The position numbers and the translations under genes were made by a program. Positions 44,152-53,762 of a stretch of DNA of 64,000 nt are shown here, piece by piece. This stretch comes from Bifidobacterium asteroides. GTDB taxonomy: Bacteria; Actinomycetota; Actinomycetes; Actinomycetales; Bifidobacteriaceae. The stretch covers positions 682,001 through 746,000 of the forward strand of contig NZ_CP048272.1 of the NCBI RefSeq assembly GCF_019469425.1, written 5' to 3'. Each line of letters opens with the position of its first letter. Positions within the stretch are counted from its first letter, which is position 1. The notes below the pieces were generated by a model, which had not been told where the DNA came from, ran no database searches, and was given only the letters and a program-made list of their open reading frames with translations.

Positions 44152-45642
44152 GTGCATGAGGATGAGGAACGATTGCTGGAGGGTCTGGATCCAGCCCAGC
44201 GGCAGGCGGCTAGCGTGCTTGACGGGCCTGTGCGGATTGTCGCGGGGGCCGGGGCTGGCAAGACCAGGACCATCACCCGGCGGATGGCCTATGCCTGTGC
44301 CAGCGGCAGCTGGGAGCCCTCCAGAACCTTGGCAGTTACCTTTTCGGCCCGTGCCGCAGCCGAGATGCGTGATCGTCTGACCAAGCTTGGCGTGTCGGCC
44401 TCCCTGCAGGCGGCGACCTTCCATTCGGCGGCCCTGCAACAGCTCAGACGGGTCTGGCCCCAGGTCAGCGGGACCTACCCTCCCGATCTGATTGAGGATG
44501 TGGGTCCTCTGGTGTCCTCCTCCTACCAGAGGGTCTGCGGGCAGGAGGCCGACCCGGGCCAGGTCAGGGACCTGACGGCGGAGATCAATTGGGCCAAGGT
44601 GGGGCTGATTGCCCCTCAGGACTACGTTCGTGTCTGCGCGGCCAGTCACCGTCTGCCGCCGGCCGGTCTGGAGGCCGATCGAATGGCCGACCTGTACACG
44701 GTCTTCGAGAGCTCCAAGGCCGCCCATAATCAGATGGACTTCAATGATATCCTCCTGCTGGTCTGCCACATATTGGAGGAAGACGGCCAGGCTGCTGCAG
44801 ATATTCGAGACCGAATCGGCTGGCTGACCGTGGACGAATACCAGGATGTCTCGCCCCTGCAGCACCGGCTGCTCAAGCTCTGGCTCAACGGCAGGCAGAA
44901 CCTCTGTGTGGTGGGGGACCCAGCCCAGACCATCTACTCCTTTGCTGGAGCCACTTCCTACTATCTGCTGAACTTCCCCCAGGAATTCCCCGGCATTAAG
45001 GCAGATTTGGATCTGTCCACCGATTACCGGTCCACGGGTAGGGTAGTCCATTACGCCAACGGCATTCTGGCGCGCTCGCCGGTGCGTGACGACTATCTGA
45101 AGCTGGCCTCGGCCCGTCAGGCGGGCAGCAGGGTCGCGATGACACGTTATGAGGACGATGGCGATGAGGCTGGAGCCGTGGCCTCCCGCATATCCTCCAT
45201 GATTCGGAAGGGGGCGCGGCCCGGCCAGTTTGCAATCCTGACCCGGATCAATGCCCAGCAGACCCTGATCTGCCGTGCCCTGCACGAACGCGGAATCGGC
45301 TATCGGGTGCGTACCGAGTCGGGCTGGCAGAACCAGTCGGTCGATCTGAGCAGGCAGGAAGTACTGGAACAGCTTGAGGGCGGCATGGGCCAGGGGAGGG
45401 TCACGGTCTCTACTATTCACGCTGCCAAGGGATTGGAGTTCGCTCATGTCTTCATTGTTGGCTGCGCCGAGGGGCTGATTCCCTTTGGCTCACCGCCGGA
45501 AGGAGATGCCCTGGAGGAGGAGCGCCGCCTCATGTACGTAGGGGTGACCCGAGCAGAGGACACCCTGCATCTTTCCTACGCGGAGCACAAGGATGGCAGC
45601 GCCTTCGTCCGACGCACCCCCAGCCGGTTCATTCACCGCTGA
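44152..45642 (+). CDS. UvrD/Rep-type superfamily I DNA helicase
   Basis: The protein has 496 residues. Helicase motifs are complete: Walker A GAGAGKTRTITRRM (motif I), VTFSARAAAEMRDR (Ia), LTVDEYQDVSPLQ (II), VVGDPAQTIYSF (III), VSTIHAAKGLEFAHV (V) and MYVGVTRAEDTLHL (VI). It unwinds DNA in repair. It is shorter than UvrD or PcrA (about 720) and closer in size to the core of mycobacterial UvrD2, without an HRDC domain. CACAAT lies 6 bases before the GTG start, so it is probably leaderless. Confidence 0.93.
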   Translation: MHEDEERLLEGLDPAQRQAASVLDGPVRIVAGAGAGKTRTITRRMAYACASGSWEPSRTLAVTFSARAAAEMRDRLTKLGVSASLQAATFHSAALQQLRRVWPQVSGTYPPDLIEDVGPLVSSSYQRVCGQEADPGQVRDLTAEINWAKVGLIAPQDYVRVCAASHRLPPAGLEADRMADLYTVFESSKAAHNQMDFNDILLLVCHILEEDGQAAADIRDRIGWLTVDEYQDVSPLQHRLLKLWLNGRQNLCVVGDPAQTIYSFAGATSYYLLNFPQEFPGIKADLDLSTDYRSTGRVVHYANGILARSPVRDDYLKLASARQAGSRVAMTRYEDDGDEAGAVASRISSMIRKGARPGQFAILTRINAQQTLICRALHERGIGYRVRTESGWQNQSVDLSRQEVLEQLEGGMGQGRVTVSTIHAAKGLEFAHVFIVGCAEGLIPFGSPPEGDALEEERRLMYVGVTRAEDTLHLSYAEHKDGSAFVRRTPSRFIHR

Positions 45643-45678
45643 GGACCAACGTCTCGTCCATCGGAACGTAGGGGGTGT

Positions 45679-47295
45679 TCAGTCCTGGCTGCTGTCAGGA
45701 TCTCTCCTGTCTGAGTCATCCTGGTCCGGGTTGCTGTCGCGGGTGCTCTTCTGGTCGCCCGGAGCCTCGTGGCCTGAATGTTCCTGGTCATTTGCAGCGT
45801 GGGAATCAGAAGCTCCGGAGTCTGCGGAGGCGGTCGAATCGACAGAGGAATCCTTTTCCTCGGCATTCAATAGTTTGTCCAGCTCGGCATCCCAGTCCAC
45901 CGAGGGAGCGGAAGTGGCGGCCTTCTGCTCGGATTGCCCGTCTGCAGATGTAGATGCTCCGCCCTGACCGCCTTCGACCTTAACAGGCAGCGAAGGCAGC
46001 AGATCAGGATGGGACCAGTGACTGTCACGGCCTTGGATTCCCTCCTCTGCGGTGATGCGCTCCCAAAGGTCGGCGGCCTCTCGTAGCTGCTTGGGATGAA
46101 GATGCAGGCCCAGCAGGGACTCAAAGGTCTGTTCAGCCGGCCCTCCCACGGCACGCTCGCGTCGTGTCATCTCCCGCAGCTGCTCCAGGTGGGGCAGGTG
46201 GGCCATGCCGGCGTTCCAGACCACGCAATCCACCCAGCCATCCACCAGGGCCAGCAGGTCGCCCAGGCTGTGCAGGGCCTCTTTCTGCTCAGGGGTATCC
46301 TCAATGCCGACATTGCTGAGGTTGATGGCGCCAGCGATCGATTCGGGGTTGATTTGCTCAGCGTCGCGCAGCTGATCCTCCACAGCGTCCAGGTCGATAG
46401 AGACTCCCCGGGCATACTTGCCGATCAGGGCCTCGAAGCGCGGCATCAGCCAGGGGACGGCAGCGTAGAGCCGGGCGTGGGCGGCTTCCTTGAGGGCCAT
46501 GTAGCGGGTGACCTCGTCCAGATCCAGCTGCAGGGATTTGGCGTAGGCCTTGATGTTCTGAGGTATGAGGGCTCCGGCGGGGTTCTTTAGCAACGGTATG
46601 CCCTGGTCGAATCCTCCGCGCACCTCCTTGGCCAGCTCGCCGGCGGCCTGACCCAGCTGCATGGCGAATGAGGTGTTCCCCAGCAGCCTCATCAGCGTGG
46701 TCGGATCCTTGAGGTTGTCAGGCAAGGGGATGGGCACAGGTCCGGCGAACATCCCCGAAATCTCACCCTGGTCGAAACCTTGGAAGCGCTGGCTTATGAC
46801 GGAGGTCAAGGCCTCGCTGACCGCCTGGGCCACCGGCGAGGCGAACTGAACCCAAGCGTCTATGCTGCCCTCGATCCATCCTGCACGGGTCAAGGCTTCG
46901 GTTTGGCCTGGGGCGGGGTCAAAGGCGCAGACGGTGTCCAGCCAGAGGTTGGCTTCGCTCATGACTCGGGCCACCCGGTCGCTGTCCTCGGCTGTGACAG
47001 CGGTGTCGGACTGGTCGGCCCTGGTGCGCCCCAGGGCGATGTTCTTGGCCAGCGCGACGTTGATGGGCCCCTGGTCAGCCTGGGCCTGCATGTCAGCCGG
47101 AGTGTTCAGTCCTCCAGCCGTGAAAGCCTGAATCAGGGCCTGGACTTCGGCGGGTTTGGGCAGCTGTTCGGCTCCCTGGGCAGCCATCTGGGAGCGGATG
47201 GACTCAGGCAGCTGAGAGAACTGACTCCAAGCCAGCTCGCCCTGCACCGGGCCGAAGCACTCAATGAGCCATTGGTGGATTGCATTCTCGTCCAT
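45679..47295 (-). CDS. DUF2342 zinc-metalloprotease-like protein
   Basis: The protein has about 538 residues. The stretch RYMALKEAAHARLYAAVPWL matches the conserved helix of DUF2342 (zinc-dependent metalloprotease-like, often labelled F420-associated), and GVSIDLDAVEDQ and WVDCVVWNA fit later parts of the family. The last 100 residues are acidic and disordered. The start is uncertain: ATG 47295 sits where the domain begins, and ATG 47370 lies 5 bases after a TATTAT box and could be a leaderless start that adds 25 residues. Confidence 0.8.
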   Translation of the reverse strand: MDENAIHQWLIECFGPVQGELAWSQFSQLPESIRSQMAAQGAEQLPKPAEVQALIQAFTAGGLNTPADMQAQADQGPINVALAKNIALGRTRADQSDTAVTAEDSDRVARVMSEANLWLDTVCAFDPAPGQTEALTRAGWIEGSIDAWVQFASPVAQAVSEALTSVISQRFQGFDQGEISGMFAGPVPIPLPDNLKDPTTLMRLLGNTSFAMQLGQAAGELAKEVRGGFDQGIPLLKNPAGALIPQNIKAYAKSLQLDLDEVTRYMALKEAAHARLYAAVPWLMPRFEALIGKYARGVSIDLDAVEDQLRDAEQINPESIAGAINLSNVGIEDTPEQKEALHSLGDLLALVDGWVDCVVWNAGMAHLPHLEQLREMTRRERAVGGPAEQTFESLLGLHLHPKQLREAADLWERITAEEGIQGRDSHWSHPDLLPSLPVKVEGGQGGASTSADGQSEQKAATSAPSVDWDAELDKLLNAEEKDSSVDSTASADSGASDSHAANDQEHSGHEAPGDQKSTRDSNPDQDDSDRRDPDSSQD

Positions 47296-47375
47296 TGCTT
47301 TGTTTCCAGTCCTCGCCAAGGCAGGTCGCCCGCCGCTTAGGTTGACGTCTGCCGGGATTATCGTCTTCATCAACC

Positions 47376-47381
47376 ATAATA
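47376..47381. promoter_or_regulatory. overlapping divergent -10 boxes
   Basis: ATAATA at 47376-47381 reads as TATTAT on the minus strand (5 bases before ATG 47370), and CATAAT overlaps it on the plus strand (before ATG 47390). The DUF2342 and Lon-like genes would compete for polymerase here. Confidence 0.45.
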
Positions 47382-47389
47382 TTGGAGCT

Positions 47390-48256
47390 ATGACACTTCC
47401 GCACGGGAAATCGGATCACTGCGCCACAGGCGCACCCGAAAGGCAAATCGGGACACTTGGCGGACCCACCCGCAAAATGCTGGTCGGCGGTCTTTTGGTC
47501 ATTCTGGCCCTCTTGGTGCTTTTCCTCCCTTCGCCCTACACCATTGAGACGCCCGGCCCCACCCAGGATGTGCTGGGAAGTTCAAAAGGATCACCAGTCA
47601 TCAAGGTGAAGGGTGGTCAGGTCCATCGTGACAAGGGCAGGCTGCTGATGACCACGGTCAATGCCCGCGGAATCCCCGGCTACCCGGCCTCAAATCTGGA
47701 TGCCCTGGTGGGCTGGGCCGACCCTCACGCCACGGTGCTTCCCCAAGAGGCCGTGGTGCCTCCCGGACAAAGCGTGGAGGAGTACAAGCGCCAGGAGCAG
47801 GGCGATATGCACGGCTCCCAGAAGGCTGCCTCGGCCCAGGCTCTGGCCTTCCTCAAGACTCGTGGATATGACGTATCAGGCCTGCAGTTCAGCATGAGGG
47901 TGGCCGACATAGGCGGCCCTTCGGCCGGACTCATGTATACCCTGGGGGCCATCGACAAGATCACCCCCGAGCAGGAGACCGGTGGCCTGACCATTGCCGG
48001 GACCGGCACCATGGATGAGAAAGGGCGAGTCGGGGCCATCGGCGGCATTCAGCTGAAGATGCTGGGGGCCAGACGGGACGGCGCCGCCTGGTTCCTGGCC
48101 CCAGCCGCCAACTGCTCACAGGTGGCAGGCCATGTGCCCAAAGGACTGCGCGACGTGCGGGTGTCCACCCTGGATGAGGCCTACAAGGCCCTGGTGGCCA
48201 TCGGCCATGGCCAGGGGGAGGTGCTGCCCCGCTGCATGGCCGCCAAGGGCAGGTAA
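47390..48256 (+). CDS. secreted Lon-like serine protease (YlbL type)
   Basis: The protein has 288 residues. One membrane helix (KMLVGGLLVILALLVLFLPS) anchors it, so the catalytic part faces outward. The Lon-type dyad is seen: Ser in GGPSAGLMYTLG and Lys in the GGIQLKMLGAR stretch after TGTMDEKGRVGAI. In YlbL proteins a PDZ domain separates the N-terminal part from the protease; here the sequence passes almost directly from SQKAASAQALAFLKTRGYDV to the protease, so the PDZ domain seems to be missing. The ATG at 47390 has GGAG before it. Confidence 0.85.
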   Translation: MTLPHGKSDHCATGAPERQIGTLGGPTRKMLVGGLLVILALLVLFLPSPYTIETPGPTQDVLGSSKGSPVIKVKGGQVHRDKGRLLMTTVNARGIPGYPASNLDALVGWADPHATVLPQEAVVPPGQSVEEYKRQEQGDMHGSQKAASAQALAFLKTRGYDVSGLQFSMRVADIGGPSAGLMYTLGAIDKITPEQETGGLTIAGTGTMDEKGRVGAIGGIQLKMLGARRDGAAWFLAPAANCSQVAGHVPKGLRDVRVSTLDEAYKALVAIGHGQGEVLPRCMAAKGR

Positions 48257-48307
48257 GACAAGGCCGGTCCGATTGGTGAATTCCGGCAGTCTTGTTATGC
48301 TGAAGCC

Positions 48308-48724
48308 GTGGCTGAGACTACAACCTATACAGCGGAAGAGTTCGGTTTTCATCCCGGCGATATCGTCCAGGAATGGATGTGGGACGACGATGTCGACGAC
48401 GGGATCCGGACTAGGATCGAGGATCTGACCGGCGAAGAGCTGGTGGACGAGGACTATGACGCAGCCGTGGATGGGGTCATCATCTGGTGGCGGGACGGTG
48501 ATGCCGAGGACGATCTGGCGGATACCATCATGGATGCCTCGGCCATGGTCAACAAGGGCGCACCTTTCTGGGTGCTGACTCCCAAACCCGGCAGACCTGG
48601 AGCTTCGGCGCCAGGGGTCGTCTCCAATGCGGCCAAGACTGCGGGCATGAACGCCCTGATGCCCACCACCGTCAGCAAGGATTGGAACGCCACCCAGCTG
48701 CGGGCTTTCGGCAAGGGCAAGTAA
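48308..48724 (+). CDS. DUF3052 family protein
   Basis: The protein has 138 residues. TGEELVDEDYDAAVDGVIIW and WVLTPKPGRPG match DUF3052, an actinobacterial family of unknown function. The start is GTG with TATGCT 6 bases before it and no Shine-Dalgarno, so leaderless expression is likely. Confidence 0.88.
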   Translation: MAETTTYTAEEFGFHPGDIVQEWMWDDDVDDGIRTRIEDLTGEELVDEDYDAAVDGVIIWWRDGDAEDDLADTIMDASAMVNKGAPFWVLTPKPGRPGASAPGVVSNAAKTAGMNALMPTTVSKDWNATQLRAFGKGK

Positions 48725-48776
48725 GACTCCTGGCTGTAACGGTACCTGCGTCGGCTCGACATATCGCATAAGCGCC

Positions 48777-48833
48777 AATGAACGAGGTGGCGGGCATCAG
48801 GATCAAACATGCCCACCACCTCCTTGTCGTTCA
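48777..48833. terminator. long imperfect hairpin between convergent genes
   Basis: Arms running ATGAACGA-GGTGGCGGGCAT and ATGCCCACCACC-TCGTTCAT pair over 20 bp with a 6-base bulge. It lies between the DUF3052 gene and the convergent exporter gene and is the likely shared terminator. Confidence 0.5.
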
Positions 48834-48871
48834 TGAGGAATTCCCGGAGGAATCCGTCTGGACAACGGCCC

Positions 48872-50416
48872 TTACTGCTCGCCATCCTCAGCAACGGCAG
48901 GAGCCACCGTCGTGGCCTTGTTCTGATATTCGGCCAGCAGCGTGCGCGAGCGGATATCGCAGAGGTTGGCCACCAAGGCGATTATCAGGATGACCAGGCC
49001 CACCAGGAAGATCCAATGCAGGCCGTCGAAGACGATGGTGCGGGCCGGTCCCAGCAGGCGAGAGGGGATGCTCCCTGCTGTGGCCGGGTTGATCATGCTG
49101 TTCATCATGTCTTCGGTCAGCCCCTTATGCTGGGGCACCTCGCGGGCGATGACCGTGTTCATGACGATGCCGAAGATAGAGACCATCAGGGTCTGCCCTA
49201 GGGAACGGGCCAGTGTGTTGAAGCTGGTCGAGGCGCCCACATCACCTGCTGGCACCACGCTCTGGGCGGTGATGGTCGAGGTGGTGATGGTCAGGCCGAA
49301 GCCGAAGCCGACCACGGCGGAAATGACCAGAAAGACCCAGTAGGCGGTGGCCTGTGGGACGGCTATGTAACAGACGCAGGCTGTCAGGATGAAGGCCAGG
49401 CCGATATTGGTGGCCCGGTGCGGCGGGTGGTGCATGGTCAGAGGTCCGGCCAGGTAGGCGCCCAGGAGCCAAAGAATGGAAGAGGGGGTGACCACAAAAC
49501 CGCCCAGGGAGGGGTTCATTCCCAGAACAGACTGCATCCAGATGGGCATGTAGGTGTCGAAGCCCATGAGGAATCCGGCCACCAGGAGCATGCAGATGTT
49601 CTGGATGACGAAGGTCCTGATCCGAAAGAGTCGCAGGGGCAGGATGGGATCTTCCTGGCGGCCCTCGACATGAAGAAGCAGGGCAAAGGTGACCACGGTG
49701 GCCGCAATCAGAACCAAGGTGATCCGCGCATCGCCCGCCGATCCCAGGCTCTGCAGGCCGAGCATCAGGCAGATCAGGCAGATGCTGAGCAGCCCGATGC
49801 CGATGTAGTCGACGCGGGTTTTACGCGCCTGGATATGTTCGCTCAGGAAGAGCTGGATCATGATGATGACCAGCAGGCCGATGGGCACGTTGATGGCGAA
49901 GACCCAGTGCCAGCTTATCTGCTGGACGATGAAGCCTCCCAGCAGGGGGGCGATGATGGAGGCGATACCCCAGGCCGAACCGTTCAGACCGATCATGCCC
50001 GCCCGCTTGTCCAGGGGATAGATGTCGGCCAGAACCGTGTATGTCAGCGGCTGGATGGCGCCTGCCCCCAAGCCCTGCAGAAAACGCGCGCTGATCAGCT
50101 GGGGCATGGATTGGGAAAGGGCGCACAGGGTGGACCCGATCACGAAGACCAGCAGGCCGATGGTCAGCAGCGGCTTGCGGCCGAAGCGGTCCGAAAGCTT
50201 GCCGTAGATGGGTGTGGTGACCGCCGTCATGAGCAGATAGATGGAGTAGACCCAGTTCATGATGGACAGCCCATGCAGGTCCCCGATGATGGTGGGCATG
50301 GCGGTGGAGACGATGGTCCCCTCGATGGCCGTCATGAAGGTGGCAATAAAGACCGCCACTGTCACCAAGGTGCGGTTGGTCTTTCTGCCACTGCCTGTAT
50401 CGACTGTCTGTGACAA
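48872..50416 (-). CDS. MFS drug exporter, DHA2 (14-TM) family
   Basis: The protein has 514 residues with about 14 membrane helices. Motif A reads GKLSDRFGRKPLL and motif C lies near LGGFIVQQISWHWVFAINVP, both typical of EmrB/QacA-type proton-driven exporters. The substrate is unknown. The start is TTG with AGGGGG upstream. The last 20 residues are a cytoplasmic tail. Confidence 0.88.
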   Translation of the reverse strand: MSQTVDTGSGRKTNRTLVTVAVFIATFMTAIEGTIVSTAMPTIIGDLHGLSIMNWVYSIYLLMTAVTTPIYGKLSDRFGRKPLLTIGLLVFVIGSTLCALSQSMPQLISARFLQGLGAGAIQPLTYTVLADIYPLDKRAGMIGLNGSAWGIASIIAPLLGGFIVQQISWHWVFAINVPIGLLVIIMIQLFLSEHIQARKTRVDYIGIGLLSICLICLMLGLQSLGSAGDARITLVLIAATVVTFALLLHVEGRQEDPILPLRLFRIRTFVIQNICMLLVAGFLMGFDTYMPIWMQSVLGMNPSLGGFVVTPSSILWLLGAYLAGPLTMHHPPHRATNIGLAFILTACVCYIAVPQATAYWVFLVISAVVGFGFGLTITTSTITAQSVVPAGDVGASTSFNTLARSLGQTLMVSIFGIVMNTVIAREVPQHKGLTEDMMNSMINPATAGSIPSRLLGPARTIVFDGLHWIFLVGLVILIIALVANLCDIRSRTLLAEYQNKATTVAPAVAEDGEQ

Positions 50417-50544
50417 TCCGAACCCCCTCTTATGCGGTATATACGGTGTGTTTCTCTTCTTTTGCGGGCAAGGCCCGAATTCCTAGAGGATTATAGCCGC
50501 ACCTTGCGGCCTTGTCACCGTGTATTCTGCTAAGGTAGTGTGCT

Positions 50545-50618
50545 GGTCCCGTGGCTCAGTTGGTTAGAGCGCCACCTTTACACGGTGGATGTCCCCGGTT
50601 CGAGTCCGGGCGGGACCA
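50545..50618 (+). tRNA. tRNA-Val (anticodon TAC)
   Basis: The gene folds into a full cloverleaf: acceptor GGTCCCG/CGGGACC, D arm, anticodon stem CCACC/GGTGG with loop TTTACAC, and TTCGAGT T-loop. The anticodon TAC reads GTA and probably other GTN codons. CCA is not fully encoded. Confidence 0.97.
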
Positions 50619-50718
50619 CAGGGGTTTTAGGGGTGTGTGCCCGAAGTTGCGTCTTAGCGCTCACGTAGAATCGATGCACGAAGATCGTTGGCAAGAAAGG
50701 TCAGGAGGTCGATGCCTG

Positions 50719-52482
50719 ATGTCAGCTAAGCCTGATGCCCGTGGAACCGAGGCGACCATCGCGCGCTCGGGCAAGCGCAAGTGGGGATATGACACCAAGC
50801 AGGTTGATGCTTTCTTGGAGCGGGCTCACTCACTCTATGAGAGCCAGGACCCCGATCTTACCCAGGAGGAGATAGCCAACGCCTCCTTTGACCTGTGCAA
50901 GAACGGTTATATCATCACCCAGGTGGATGCTGCCCTCTCACGGCTGGAAAGGGTGATTTCCGACAGGCAGACCAGTCTGGAGATAGCCCGGGTGGGCGTG
51001 GATGGCTGGACGACTAGAATGGTCAGTTTGCAATCAGAGCTGACCGCTCATGCCGGCAGACCCTCGGGCAGCGTCTTCAAGCGCGGGGATCCCGGCATGC
51101 CCTCATACGACTGCAAGCAGGTGGAGCGGCTGATCGAGCAGGTCCTCAACAAGACTTCTGATCAGCTCAACCTGCATGAGGGACGGAAGACCGACTCAGG
51201 CAAGTCGAAGAACACCGACATCACGGCTGACCGCGTCTCCAACGTCATCTTCACCCAGCGGCGGGGGCCCAAGGGCTATGACGAGCGCCAGGTGGACTTC
51301 TTCCTGGCCAAGGCCGTCGAGCTTCTGGAGCAGCTGGAGTCCTTTGCCAGGGTCAGCGAGAGGGCCAAGAGAGCAAGCGTTAATGCAACGGCTCCAGCTG
51401 CTGTTTCTGGGCACTCGCAGCTTGCCGGGCAGAACCCTTCAGTTTCGGGCGTTCAGCCGCTGATCGGACAGAGCCAGGCACCAGCCTGGAGCATTCCCGA
51501 TGATTCTGCTGTCGCGAGCGACAAGGGCAGCCAGGACGATTTCGCTCAACTGCACCAGGCGGAGCGGGCTATCTTTGAGGCGCCGGCCGCCAGCACGCAG
51601 ACAACGCCTACAGCACCGACGGCGCAACCCAACAGTTCGCTGAGTGCTCTGGCTTCGACCGTCAACCAGCGACTGACTCAGGAAGGCGCTGGGGTAGCCT
51701 CAGCAGCATCGGCGGCAGCTGTTCCTGCCTCTTCCACAGCCAGGTCGGCCTCCTCAGCAGGAGTGAGTGGCGGAGCCCCTGTTGGCTCTGCCAATCCCAC
51801 CCCTGCCAATCCTTTTGTCTCCGGTCAACAGGAATCGGTCATGCCCGCCTCCGTGCCGCCCGCGGCTGCACAGCCGGCCTCTGCGCCAACCAGCCACACT
51901 CCTGCGGCTCCCACATCAGCGTCAGCAGCACCCGCGTCGGCTGCGCAATCCGTGCCATTCAACTCGGTGGCCGCTTCTTCGCCTTCCCCCGCACCACAGA
52001 CTCCTGAGCCTGCGGTATTCCAGCCGACCTCTTCGGCACCCACGGCCTCCACTCCGCCTACTTCGGCAGGGAACGCTTTCGTCCCCTCCACGAGGCCGGA
52101 ATCGCCAGTGTCTCCCTCAACGGCAGGTGCTGACACTGACGGCTCATCCATGCCGGGATCCGCCTCAATCATCTCCTCGCCCTTCGTCGATGGTCCTCTG
52201 GGCGCAGGCGGGCCCTTGGGCAGCTATGGGGAACCCTCGCCAGCAGCGCCTGAGGCCCATGAGCGGTCCTGGGCTGAAACAGCCGGAAGCAGCACGGATA
52301 CGCCCGACTGGGCCAAGCCCCGTTATTCGCAAAACACGCAGGGCAATAAGCAGGACAAGGATCCGGATTCCTACCTGGCCTCCCTGCTCAACCAGGATCT
52401 GCCCAAGATGGATTTGGACATTCCTGATATTGCTTTCCCGGCCTTCGGTGACGAGGGGGAGCAGGATAAAGGCGGTCGATGA
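50719..52482 (+). CDS. DivIVA-domain protein with long disordered tail
   Basis: The protein has 587 residues. Three short DivIVA-like repeats are seen: KWGYDTKQVDAFLERAHSLY (about 21), MPSYDCKQVERLIEQVLNK (about 127) and KGYDERQVDFFLAKAVELLE (about 185). Such segments bind curved membrane at poles and septa. From about 220 onward it is rich in Ala, Ser, Pro and Thr and should be disordered, ending in a conserved-looking acidic segment (SYLASLLNQDLPKMDLDIPD). The ATG at 50719 follows AGGAGG. Its stop overlaps the dxr start (ATGA), so they are one operon. Confidence 0.8.
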   Translation: MSAKPDARGTEATIARSGKRKWGYDTKQVDAFLERAHSLYESQDPDLTQEEIANASFDLCKNGYIITQVDAALSRLERVISDRQTSLEIARVGVDGWTTRMVSLQSELTAHAGRPSGSVFKRGDPGMPSYDCKQVERLIEQVLNKTSDQLNLHEGRKTDSGKSKNTDITADRVSNVIFTQRRGPKGYDERQVDFFLAKAVELLEQLESFARVSERAKRASVNATAPAAVSGHSQLAGQNPSVSGVQPLIGQSQAPAWSIPDDSAVASDKGSQDDFAQLHQAERAIFEAPAASTQTTPTAPTAQPNSSLSALASTVNQRLTQEGAGVASAASAAAVPASSTARSASSAGVSGGAPVGSANPTPANPFVSGQQESVMPASVPPAAAQPASAPTSHTPAAPTSASAAPASAAQSVPFNSVAASSPSPAPQTPEPAVFQPTSSAPTASTPPTSAGNAFVPSTRPESPVSPSTAGADTDGSSMPGSASIISSPFVDGPLGAGGPLGSYGEPSPAAPEAHERSWAETAGSSTDTPDWAKPRYSQNTQGNKQDKDPDSYLASLLNQDLPKMDLDIPDIAFPAFGDEGEQDKGGR

Positions 52483-53762
52483 GTCATTTGGAAACAATGA
52501 ATGCAGGCAGTGAAGGCAGGCAGGCTGGTTTGTCGGTCGAGCATGAGCGCATCTTGTCGGATTGGTCGCCCAGGGACGATGCCGGCCAGTCTCGCAGTCT
52601 GGTCATCCTGGGATCCACAGGATCCATTGGCACTCAGGCTTTGGATCTGATCAGTCGTCATAGGGACCGGTTCCAAGTGACTGGATTGGCCGCTGGCGGC
52701 GCGCATGTCGAACTGCTGGCCCGCCAAGCTCGCGATTTTGGCGTGACCCGTCTTGCTCTGGCCGACAAGGCCCAGGTTCCGGCTCTGCAGCAGGCTCTCG
52801 AGGCTCTGGAGTTGACTGGCATCCAGGTAGAGGCAGGCATGGATGCGGTCCAGGCTCTGGCCGGTTCCGGCAGTGACTTGGTCCTCAATGGCATTACCGG
52901 TTCAGTTGGTCTGCGTCCGTCTATTGCAGCCCTGCAGGCCGGATCCCAGCTGGCTCTGGCCAACAAGGAGTCCGTTGTGGCCGGAGGCCATCTGCTCTTT
53001 GACGCCGAGATAAGGCCGGGCCAGATCAACCCTGTCGACTCCGAGCATTCGGCCATCTGGCAGTCTCTGCGTTCGGGGCAGCATGGAGAGGTGGCCCGTC
53101 TGGTGGTCACTGCCTCAGGGGGTCCCTTCCGGGGTTGGAGCAGCCAAGCCATGCGCGAGGTCACCCCTGAACAGGCCCTGAACCATCCGACCTGGTCCAT
53201 GGGTCCGGTGGTCACCATCAACTCCTCCACCATGGTCAACAAGGGTCTAGAGGTCATCGAGGCCAGTCGGCTCTTCCGGATCGAGCCCGAGCGGATCACC
53301 GTGGTGGTCCACCCCCAGTCTGTGGTCCACTCGATGGTCCAATTCCAGGACGGGGCCACCATAAGCCAGGCTTCGCCACCTGATATGCGTCTGCCAATCG
53401 CCCTAGGCCTGTCGGCGCCCGTCCGTCTTGACCATGTGGCTGCGGCCTGCGACTGGTCCAAGGCCAGCACTTGGACTTTCGAGCCCTTGGATGACCAGGC
53501 TTTCCCGGCGGTCAATCTGGCCAGGCGGGCTCTAGGGAGCTGCGAGCCCATGACAGCGGTCTTTAATGCCGCCAACGAGCAGGCGGTCCGGGGCTTCCTG
53601 GATCATCAGCTGCCTTACCTGGGCATCGTCGAAACCATCCGTTCAGTCATGGATGCCATGGAAACGCATCTTCCGGGAACATTCACATCCGTGGAGGTAA
53701 TGGAGCAAGTCGAGCATGAGGCACGCCAAAGGGCCGATGCTTTGATAGACATAACAGCGTGA
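52479..53762 (+). CDS. dxr: 1-deoxy-D-xylulose 5-phosphate reductoisomerase
   Basis: The protein has 427 residues and makes MEP, the second step of the non-mevalonate isoprenoid pathway, using NADPH. It shows the nucleotide site [15 protein letters not shown] (about 44), NKESVVAGG, the metal and substrate sites DSEHSAIWQ and VTASGGPF, and [15 protein letters not shown]. About 35 extra residues precede the domain. It overlaps its neighbours by 4 bases on each side (ATGA and GTGA), so translation is coupled. Confidence 0.96.
   Translation: MSHLETMNAGSEGRQAGLSVEHERILSDWSPRDDAGQSRSLVILGSTGSIGTQALDLISRHRDRFQVTGLAAGGAHVELLARQARDFGVTRLALADKAQVPALQQALEALELTGIQVEAGMDAVQALAGSGSDLVLNGITGSVGLRPSIAALQAGSQLALANKESVVAGGHLLFDAEIRPGQINPVDSEHSAIWQSLRSGQHGEVARLVVTASGGPFRGWSSQAMREVTPEQALNHPTWSMGPVVTINSSTMVNKGLEVIEASRLFRIEPERITVVVHPQSVVHSMVQFQDGATISQASPPDMRLPIALGLSAPVRLDHVAAACDWSKASTWTFEPLDDQAFPAVNLARRALGSCEPMTAVFNAANEQAVRGFLDHQLPYLGIVETIRSVMDAMETHLPGTFTSVEVMEQVEHEARQRADALIDITA

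Noticed and set aside
44053-45447. 464-residue minus-strand open frame
   Set aside because: It is antisense to the UvrD-type helicase, whose motifs are complete on the plus strand.
50551-50718. Upstream extension of the DivIVA-like gene
   Set aside because: It starts inside tRNA-Val. The ATG at 50719 has AGGAGG upstream.
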